Positions 8,260 to 13,161 of a stretch of DNA of 25,666 nt are shown in pieces (position 1 is the stretch's first letter; the number at the start of each line of letters is the position of its first letter). This DNA is from JBCDAP01 sp038747915 (GTDB taxonomy: Bacteria > Planctomycetota > Phycisphaerae > Phycisphaerales > UBA1924). The translations under genes were made by a program, and so were the position numbers. The notes below the pieces were generated by a model. It worked only from the letters and a program-made list of their open reading frames with translations. It searched no databases and was not told where the DNA came from. The DNA is taken from the NCBI GenBank assembly GCA_038747915.1, contig JBCDJJ010000050.1, forward strand, positions 1-25,666, read 5' to 3'.

Positions 8260-8550
8260 GATGCCAGGGTAGCGTTGTGATCGGGTTTCAGGCAGCGGGC
8301 TCACGTGGCGCGGAACCGGGCGGGCGTCAGACGAGTATCCTGAGGCAGAGCCGCGGCTTCTGAACATTTCCGCCATCCATCCCGACCGGCTCGTCATCAC
8401 TCTCTCCTCCCCACTCCCCTCCATCCCACCCTCTGGCTCAACCCACCCTCCTCTTTGCCTCCGGCGCACGCCGCGACGACGGACCGGCGCTGTGACCGGC
8501 TTCACCGGCTGTTTGACTTGGGTTGATCCGCGGAGAAAGGCCCGCGGACC
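8260..8550. other. divergent intergenic region with C-rich tract, G4 motif and hairpin
   Basis: This 291-base gap separates the minus-strand permease from plus-strand rny and holds no gene. Bases 8401-8460 contain 35 C and only 3 G. On the minus strand, 8409-8431 reads as four G-runs (3, 3, 4, 4) with loops of 1, 5 and 3 bases, which is a standard G-quadruplex pattern. Three direct copies of ACCGGC lie at 8483, 8495 and 8504. TTGACT at 8513-8518 resembles a -35 box, but no good -10 box follows it. Both promoters must be in this region, but neither is clear. Confidence 0.6.
8528..8547 (+). promoter_or_regulatory. hairpin at the rny translation start
   Basis: CCGCGG at 8528-8533 and again at 8542-8547 can pair across an eight-base loop, AGAAAGGC. 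The loop holds the only purine-rich stretch (GAAAGG) before the GTG start at 8551. The hairpin ends three bases before the start codon, so it could limit ribosome access or be a cleavage site for RNase Y itself. CCGCGG is self-complementary, so other pairings are possible. Confidence 0.35.
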
Positions 8551-10200
8551 GTGTCTTTGCTGAACGATGTGTACTTGGCGCTCGCGCAGGTGGGCCCTCC
8601 AGCGCGACCTGGCCCCGGGCCTGTCGGCGGGCTGATTACGCGGCAGGTGGTGCTGGCGATCATCGTGATCGTGGCGGCCATTGTTGGAGCGGCGTTCACG
8701 CTCGCGGCCATCACGCTGCTGCGCGCAGGCACGCTCAAGCAGGCCCGCGAAGAGGCGGACCGCTTGACCGATCGCGCGCGGGCGGACGCCGACACGTTGC
8801 GTGACAAGGCGGCGGCGCAGGGTGAGCGGGAGGCGGTGCGCATCCGCGAGAACGCTGAGAAGGACATCACGGCCCGATCGGGCGAGCTCCGCGACCTGGA
8901 GCGCGACCTGGCCCGCAAGCAGGACCGGCTGGAACTCGATCGCGAGCGACTGGACGACCAGACGGCCAAGCTCGAGGAGTCGCAGGAAGAGGTGGAGGAG
9001 CAGCGGGAAGTCGTCAAGCGTCGTCGAGCCGAGCTCGATCGTGTGATCGCGGACGAGAAGGCGGCGCTGCTCCGGGCAGCGGACATGAGCCAGGAGGAGG
9101 CGTCGCACCGGGTGCTACGGCTGCTCGAAGATGATGTGCGGCAGGAGATGGCGGAGGTCGTGCGGCGGGAGGTGGAGAAGGCGACATCGGAGTCGCAGGA
9201 GAAGGCACGCGACATCGTGCTGAACGCGATGGAGCGGTACGCGGGCGAGATCGCGACGGAGACGACGGTCCGGACCGTGCAGCTGCCGTCGGACGATGTG
9301 AAGGGCCGGATCATCGGCCGCGAGGGGCGGAACATCAAAGCCTTTCAGCAGATCACGGGGGTGGACCTGATCGTGGACGACACGCCGGGTGTGGTTGTGG
9401 TCTCGAGCTTCGACAAGGTGCGGCAGACGGTCGCGGCGGAGGCTTTGGAGAAGCTGCTCACCGATGGGCGGATCCACCCGACGCGGATCGAAGAGGTGGT
9501 TGGGAAGAAACGAGAGGAGGTTGACGAGCGGGTGCGTAAGCACGGCGAGGAGGCGGTGACGGAGCTTCGACTGCGGCGTGTACACCCGCAGATCTCGGAA
9601 GCGATGGGGCGGCTCATGTTCCGGTCGAGCTACGGGCAGAACGTGCTGAAGCACTCGATCGAGGTGGCGTACCTATCGCAGATGATCGCTGACCAGCTCG
9701 GGTTGAACGGGCGGATCGCGCGTCGGTGCGGGTTCTTGCACGACATCGGCAAGGCGATGGACCACGAGATGGAAGGCCCACACCCGGCGGTGGGATGCGA
9801 GTTTGCCAGGCGGTTCGGCGAGAAGGAGCCGGTGCTGAACGTGATCGCGGGCCACCACGGCGACATCCCCGCGACCACGTTTTATACGCCGATCATCATG
9901 GCGGCTGATGCGCTGTCAGGGGCCCGCCCCGGTGCGCGACGCGAATCGATGGAGAAGTACATCCAGAAACTGGAGCAGCTTCAGGAGATTGCGCTCGACA
10001 GCCGGGGGGTGACCGAAGCCCACGCGGTGCAGGCTGGTCGCGAGGTGCGTGTGATGGTGGATGCAAACGAGCTGAGCGACGACGAGGCGTTTATGACGGC
10101 TCGTCAGATCGCGGAGCGTGTGAGCAAGGAAATGACGTTTCCTGGTGAGATCAAGGTGACCGTGCTTCGGGAGACGCGCGCTGTCGAGGTGGCGCGGTAG
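8551..10200 (+). CDS. rny: ribonuclease Y
   Basis: A 549-residue membrane-anchored endoribonuclease that starts mRNA decay. Domains in order: a short N-terminal tail, a membrane helix (about residues 30-55, VVLAIIVIVAAIVGAAFTLA), a long charged coiled coil (60-235), a KH domain (about 250-310, with GRIIGREGRNIKAFQ), and an HD domain. HD motifs include HSIEVAYLSQMIA (from about H368) and FLHDIGKAMDHE (H397, D398), then VIAGHHGD. Length and order match RNase Y of other bacteria closely. The start chosen is GTG at 8551, because it places the helix near the N-terminus; no good Shine-Dalgarno sequence is seen. Neighbours are the divergent permease and, downstream, an 812-base stretch without genes, so it is probably transcribed alone. 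Confidence 0.97.
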   Translation: MSLLNDVYLALAQVGPPARPGPGPVGGLITRQVVLAIIVIVAAIVGAAFTLAAITLLRAGTLKQAREEADRLTDRARADADTLRDKAAAQGEREAVRIRENAEKDITARSGELRDLERDLARKQDRLELDRERLDDQTAKLEESQEEVEEQREVVKRRRAELDRVIADEKAALLRAADMSQEEASHRVLRLLEDDVRQEMAEVVRREVEKATSESQEKARDIVLNAMERYAGEIATETTVRTVQLPSDDVKGRIIGREGRNIKAFQQITGVDLIVDDTPGVVVVSSFDKVRQTVAAEALEKLLTDGRIHPTRIEEVVGKKREEVDERVRKHGEEAVTELRLRRVHPQISEAMGRLMFRSSYGQNVLKHSIEVAYLSQMIADQLGLNGRIARRCGFLHDIGKAMDHEMEGPHPAVGCEFARRFGEKEPVLNVIAGHHGDIPATTFYTPIIMAADALSGARPGARRESMEKYIQKLEQLQEIALDSRGVTEAHAVQAGREVRVMVDANELSDDEAFMTARQIAERVSKEMTFPGEIKVTVLRETRAVEVAR

Positions 10201-10330
10201 GGGCGAGGCGCTCTTCGGGTTGTGTTGTGGGTGAGCGGGCGGCGAGCGCATCGTGCGTCTGGTGTTCTCTGGTGTGGCGGTGGCTTCGGCCTGCGCAGGG
10301 GGCCGTTGCACCGGGTGTGTTGGATGCTTG

Positions 10331-10382
10331 ATGGTGGCAACGGTTTGGTCCGCGGGCGCGAGCCCGCGGCTCGTGTGGTGTG
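10331..10382. repeat. family B palindromic repeat, copy 1
   Basis: The core CCGCGGGC-GCGA-GCCCGCGG (10350-10369) is a perfect eight-base-pair hairpin with a four-base loop. It is followed by CTCGTGTGGTG and preceded by TGCTTGATGGTGG. A second copy with the same flanks (TGCTCGATGGTGG before, CTCGTGTGGTG after in slightly changed form) is at 11455-11513. This copy is about 150 bases after rny and may act in transcript termination or stability. Confidence 0.75.
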
Positions 10383-10530
10383 GATGTGTCCGACGGCATC
10401 GGGGCAGTATGTAATGCTCGCGCGGCGTTGTCAGCGGGGATGTGCGAACGTTGAAGTGGATCACGAATAGTGCGCACAAAGGATGTCGGTGCGCGTGATT
10501 GAGATCGGTGATTCGGGGGATGGTTGTGAT

Positions 10531-10778
10531 GCGCTGCAGCGCGCGGTGCGTTCAACGCATCGTTTCGGTACCTGCAGCAGTCGGCCTCGAGTGATCGGAT
10601 GGCGTCGGCGCTCGCACTGGTGGGCGAGTCACCAACGGCACCCGCGCGGGTCATCCCCGGAGCGGCGTGCTCTCGGTGTGCATCGTTGTGTTTCGTCGAA
10701 AACACGGTGTTTTTCGCATTGTTCTGTGATGCAGAACAACTCTCGACAACTTCAATGACGATTGAGATGTGTGTTTTT
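10531..10778 (+). ncRNA. candidate structured RNA or inverted-repeat cluster
   Basis: Perfect or near-perfect inverted repeats follow one another. GCGCTGCAGCGC is at 10531-10542, and TGCGT-TCA-ACGCA at 10547-10559. CGAAAACAC (10697-10705) faces GTGTTTTTCG (10707-10716). TTGTTCTG and CAGAACAA (10719-10739) form an eight-base-pair stem with loop TGATG, and TCAAT-GACG-ATTGA lies at 10752-10765. A TTTTT run follows at 10774-10778. The part from 10697 is unusually AT-rich for this genome. This fits a small RNA with a weak terminator, or a set of protein-binding sites. The strand is a guess from the T-run, and part of the span is occupied by a degenerate repeat. Confidence 0.3.
10567..10642. repeat. 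degenerate family C inverted-pair repeat
   Basis: The right part, CACTGGTGGGCGAGTCACCA from 10615 onward and then ACGGCACC, matches the right arm of the element at 25591-25666 with few changes. The match continues leftward as GGCGCTCG against GGCGTTCG. The left arm, starting GGTACC at 10567, has the same total length but only about half its bases match, so it is decayed. Confidence 0.6.
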
Positions 10779-11012
10779 GGCGGGCGATTGGTACCGGTGG
10801 TGGTGGGTGCGCGCGCGCGGTCGCGAACCATCGTGGGTGTGCGGTGACCGATGCGCTGAACACATGCGATATGCGTGCGGCGCGCGCACGAACAATGCAA
10901 CAGGTGATCGGCGCGGGCGTAGTGAGTCGAGGACGCGAGGCAGGTCTCGGACGCCAGCGCGGCACCGACCTGCCACTTCTGAATGATTGCTTTGGTGAAA
11001 AGGAGCTGACGT

Positions 11013-11348
11013 ATGCTTCGAACGACGCTTGGTGTTGTGTGCGTGCTCGGTTTGAGTGGCATCGGCGCGGGGATACCCGCAGGCGGCGATGTTTCGCTCG
11101 GCGAGCTTCAGGATCAGCCCGCGGTTGCGGTTGGGTCGATCACTTCAGTAGATCTCGAAGAGAAGCTGTTCGTGCTCATGGTCGACGAAACAGAAGCCAT
11201 GGTGACCTTCGATGCGGAGACCGTGTTTGTCCTGGATCTCGAGGAGTCAACCGCTGAGGAGGCGCTTCAGATCGGGTACGGGGCGACGGTGACACACGAC
11301 GATGGGCATGCCTCGCGTGTGGAGGCGGTGACGCCCGTGGATGAGTAG
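11013..11348 (+). CDS. small secreted protein of unknown function
   Basis: A 111-residue protein with a clear N-terminal signal sequence (MLRTTLGVVCVLGLSGIGAG, cleavage near residue 20-25) and a short beta-rich domain: VAVGSITSVDLEEKLFVLMV, EAMVTFDAETVFVLDLEES, LQIGYGATVTH, ASRVEAVTPVDE. The pattern of strands around a conserved-looking DAETVFVLD resembles small OB-like domains of secreted proteins of the DUF5666 kind, but this is only a resemblance. The start is well supported: AAAAGGAG ends seven bases upstream (AGGAG at 11001-11005), one of the best ribosome binding sites in the window. It stands alone, with gene-free DNA before it and a repeat after it. The mature protein is acidic and probably periplasmic. 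Function is unknown. Confidence 0.75.
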   Translation: MLRTTLGVVCVLGLSGIGAGIPAGGDVSLGELQDQPAVAVGSITSVDLEEKLFVLMVDETEAMVTFDAETVFVLDLEESTAEEALQIGYGATVTHDDGHASRVEAVTPVDE

Positions 11349-11454
11349 TTGGTGATGGTCTACATCCTCGCGCAGCACTTTGGCTGCGCGGGCTCATCTG
11401 GCCCGTCTCGTGCGCGATGGTGTGCGGGGCGGGTTTGGTGATTTGTGTGTTGAG

Positions 11455-11513
11455 TGCTCGATGGTGGTGGTGGTCCGATCCGCGGGCTCGCGCCCACGAC
11501 TCGTGTGGTGCGT
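11455..11513. repeat. family B palindromic repeat, copy 2
   Basis: TGCTCGATGGTGGTGG is followed by a core CGCGGGC-TCGC-GCCCACG that is an imperfect hairpin, then ACTCGTGTGGTG. It matches the copy at 10331-10382 in order and spacing. It lies between the 3' ends of two converging genes (ending at 11348 and 11525), a place where a bidirectional terminator would be useful. Confidence 0.7.
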
Positions 11514-11524
11514 CGGGGGGGTGG

Positions 11525-12211
11525 CTAGAGATTGGCGAGCGCGTCGGCGGCGTCTTGGAGGATGTGGGCGCTGAGGGTGTCCGGTTGCGCTTTGGCCTGC
11601 ATGCAGTTGTGGAGGAGGGTCTGCGCGTAGAGGTCGGCCTCGATCTCATGCTCGGTCACAGCGAATTCGGCGAAGACGTGGAGGGCCCAGGGGCGGTTGG
11701 TGGCGTTGTCGGGCTGGGTGGCGGCGAGGTGCCACCGGATGGCGCTGTGCATGCGCGCGCGGAGGGCGGTGCGAGCGGCGTCCGCGGTCTCGCGGGCGAG
11801 GAGCCACCGCAGGGCGTGGAGGGCGCTGAGTTCCTGCTCGGTCCAGACCTCGATGGTCTTGGCGGTGCCCTGGTCGAAGAGGGGGCGCGGGCCCGTGGCC
11901 GGGGTAGTGAGGTCGAGTGTTGGTGCGTCGAGGCGTTGATCGGTGGCGACAATGGACCAGATGGTCTGATCTGGCGAGCCGGGGGTGACGAGCGTTTCGG
12001 GCGTCGGGGGCTCGGCAGCGGTCTGGCGGCGTCTCCAGGCGAAGAAAGGGAGGGTGCCGGGCCACCGGCTGCCCGCTTCGTCGACGAGGTGGGCCGTGGC
12101 AGCTGGGACGGGGTGATCGGCCACTGTGCCGGCGGCGAGCGTGTGCAGGCGGGTGTGCCAGGCGTTCAGGGCGGGCTCACCGGGGGTCTTCTTTGAGGGT
12201 TCTGGGGGCAT
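11525..12211 (-). CDS. hypothetical protein
   Basis: A 228-residue protein of unknown function. The open frame extends further upstream, but the ATG at 12209-12211 (MPPEPSKKTPGEPALNAW) leaves a 78-base divergent gap to the next gene and is the likely start. There is no signal peptide and no membrane helix. The sequence has amphipathic helices: QELSALHALRWLLARETADAARTALRARMHSAIRWHLAATQ is mostly alpha-helical and rich in Ala, Arg and Leu. Near the end, FAVTEHEIEADLYAQTLLHNCMQAK could hold metal-binding His/Glu residues, but no known motif is recognised. The reverse strand also has a long open frame, as is common in GC-rich DNA; this strand is preferred because its composition is protein-like. 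The gene converges with the small secreted-protein gene. Confidence 0.65.
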   Translation of the reverse strand: MPPEPSKKTPGEPALNAWHTRLHTLAAGTVADHPVPAATAHLVDEAGSRWPGTLPFFAWRRRQTAAEPPTPETLVTPGSPDQTIWSIVATDQRLDAPTLDLTTPATGPRPLFDQGTAKTIEVWTEQELSALHALRWLLARETADAARTALRARMHSAIRWHLAATQPDNATNRPWALHVFAEFAVTEHEIEADLYAQTLLHNCMQAKAQPDTLSAHILQDAADALANL

Positions 12212-12254
12212 GGGAGCATTCTGGCGGTTCGGGCGGAATCTGCGCTGCGAAGTC

Positions 12255-12283
12255 TTGGTTGGCTCTGTGACCCGTGGTAGTTT
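12255..12283 (+). promoter_or_regulatory. possible promoter of the zinc-ribbon gene
   Basis: TTGGTT at 12255-12260 and TAGTTT at 12278-12283 are 17 bases apart, which matches a housekeeping sigma promoter. The -10 box ends six bases before the ATG at 12290, so the mRNA would start at or beside the start codon and be leaderless. No Shine-Dalgarno sequence is present. Confidence 0.4.
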
Positions 12284-12289
12284 GAAGCT

Positions 12290-12610
12290 ATGCCCCACAC
12301 CGCAGTTGAGGTCGCGCCTTGGATGACGCGTCGACGGTGCTGTGAGTGCGGGTTTGACGGCCCGCCGCTTCAGGGCAGCCGCGGTGAGCTGGCGTTGCGG
12401 TGCCCGCAGTGCGATGCGGACCTGTACGAGCGGCCGCCGCGGTCGTACGCGGAGCTTGAGGGGTTCGTCAGGAAGCCCGCAGAGGCTCCGCCGGCGCCGG
12501 CCCCAGCAGCTACTCCGGCATCCGGTCTGGTGCCGATGCTGGTGTGGGGCGCGATCGGGGTGCTCGCAGTTGCTGCAGGGCTCGCTGTGTTCGTTCTCGC
12601 GACGGTGTAG
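12290..12610 (+). CDS. zinc-ribbon protein with C-terminal membrane helix
   Basis: A 106-residue protein with a predicted zinc ribbon: C17-x2-C20 (in RCCECGFDG) and C38-x2-C41 (CPQCDADLYERPP). An Ala/Pro linker follows (about 63-80), then one strongly hydrophobic segment at 82-104 (VPMLVWGAIGVLAVAAGLAVFVL) ending the protein, so the ribbon is probably cytoplasmic and tail-anchored. Small zinc-ribbon/one-helix proteins like this are frequent in planctomycetes and lack a known role. The start has no ribosome binding site, but a promoter-like pair ends six bases upstream. The gene is divergent from the unknown 228-residue protein. Confidence 0.8.
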   Translation: MPHTAVEVAPWMTRRRCCECGFDGPPLQGSRGELALRCPQCDADLYERPPRSYAELEGFVRKPAEAPPAPAPAATPASGLVPMLVWGAIGVLAVAAGLAVFVLATV

Positions 12611-12641
12611 CGGGCTGGTGCAGAAGTTGTTGTTTGGTGGC

Positions 12642-12728
12642 GTGGTGTTGGGAGTGTGTGGTTCCTGCGGGTGGGCGTCGAAAGTCTGTGGGTGCCTGTT
12701 CGTGGGAGCGAGACGCTCCCACCACCGG
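12642..12728. repeat. REPIN-like element, family A copy 2
   Basis: The right palindrome (arms GTGGGAGCG and CGCTCCCAC, loop AGA, 12702-12722, then CACCGG to 12728) is intact. The left one, 12642-12668, is decayed. Aligned base by base without gaps to the element at 6278, the 60 bases 12642-12701 match at 35 positions, including the shared GTTC just before the right palindrome. It lies between the ends of two converging genes (12610 and 12755). Confidence 0.75.
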
Positions 12729-12754
12729 CGCTGGCGAGTACGAAGACGCGGGGG

Positions 12755-13108
12755 TCAAGCGGCCTGGCGCTGGGGCGTGAGTTCGTCGTCGGGTGTGAGT
12801 TCGGTGGCTGGTGCTGCACCGGGGCCTGGTGGTGCCGGCGCGGGTGTGGGCGGGTTCATGGCGGGCATGGCGGCCTCCTCGTCCTCGTCTTCGTCTTCGT
12901 CGATGATGGTGACGCCGACGATCTCTTCGCCTCTGAGCCTGGCCAGTCGTTGCTGCCTGATGTCCTTGAGTCGCTCGACCTCGACGCGGAGGTTCGCCAC
13001 GCCGTGCTCGAAGCGGAGGACCACCGCGAGGGTCCAGAGGAAGGCGAAGACCGCGACCGCGGAGATGACCGCGAGGGAGACCATGGCATCGGGCGAGAGC
13101 GGTTGCAC
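12755..13108 (-). CDS. small membrane protein with coiled coil and acidic/Pro-Ala tail
   Basis: A 117-residue protein of unknown function. A membrane helix at about residues 10-31 (VSLAVISAVAVFAFLWTLAVVL) is followed by a short charged helix that could form a coiled coil (FEHGVANLRVEVERLKDIRQQRLARLRGEE), then an acidic run DEDEDEDEE (about 70-78) and a Pro/Ala-rich tail to the end. The start is GTG at 13106-13108; an ATG at 13084 (MVSLAV) would give a shorter version that keeps the helix. It is divergent from the 808-residue envelope protein, separated by 53 bases, so the two might be co-regulated. No known domain is recognised. Confidence 0.7.
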   Translation of the reverse strand: MQPLSPDAMVSLAVISAVAVFAFLWTLAVVLRFEHGVANLRVEVERLKDIRQQRLARLRGEEIVGVTIIDEDEDEDEEAAMPAMNPPTPAPAPPGPGAAPATELTPDDELTPQRQAA

Positions 13109-13149
13109 GGGCGAGGGATCGACCGATTCGGGTCAGCACTGAACCCGCA

Positions 13150-13155
13150 TATACT
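13150..13155 (+). promoter_or_regulatory. -10-like box before the envelope protein gene
   Basis: TATACT, one base from the consensus -10 box TATAAT, ends six bases before the GTG start at 13162. No clear -35 box lies 16-18 bases upstream. The short distance implies a leaderless transcript, as for the genes at 12290 and 16723. Confidence 0.4.
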
Positions 13156-13161
13156 TCCGGC

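Larger units (their letters stand above)
10201..11012. other. 812-base gene-free region with repeats and hairpins
   Basis: Open frames here are short, overlap repeats, and carry Arg/Ser/Pro-rich translations with no domain, so no gene is called. The plus strand is G- and T-rich (10201-10260 has 29 G and 13 C). It holds a palindromic family B repeat near 10350, a degenerate family C repeat at 10567-10642, and a run of inverted repeats with a T-run at 10531-10778. The last part (10779-11012) has alternating CG/GC stretches and nothing clear other than the ribosome binding site of the next gene. Confidence 0.7.

Noticed and set aside
8260..8550. Replication origin at the skew change
   Set aside because: No DnaA boxes, dnaA, dnaN or other origin genes were seen here; only the skew change supports it, so it is listed as a finding about skew and not as an origin feature.
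8260..9108. Upstream extension of the permease open frame
   Set aside because: It runs antisense through the start of rny and has no coding character; the ATG at 8257-8259 is a good start.
10483..10847. Short plus-strand open frames in the region after rny
   Set aside because: Their translations are Arg/Ser/Trp-rich, they run through the family C repeat and the hairpins, and they have no ribosome binding site or domain.
10201..11012. CRISPR array or tandem repeat array
   Set aside because: The repeats here are single palindromes of different families without regular spacing.
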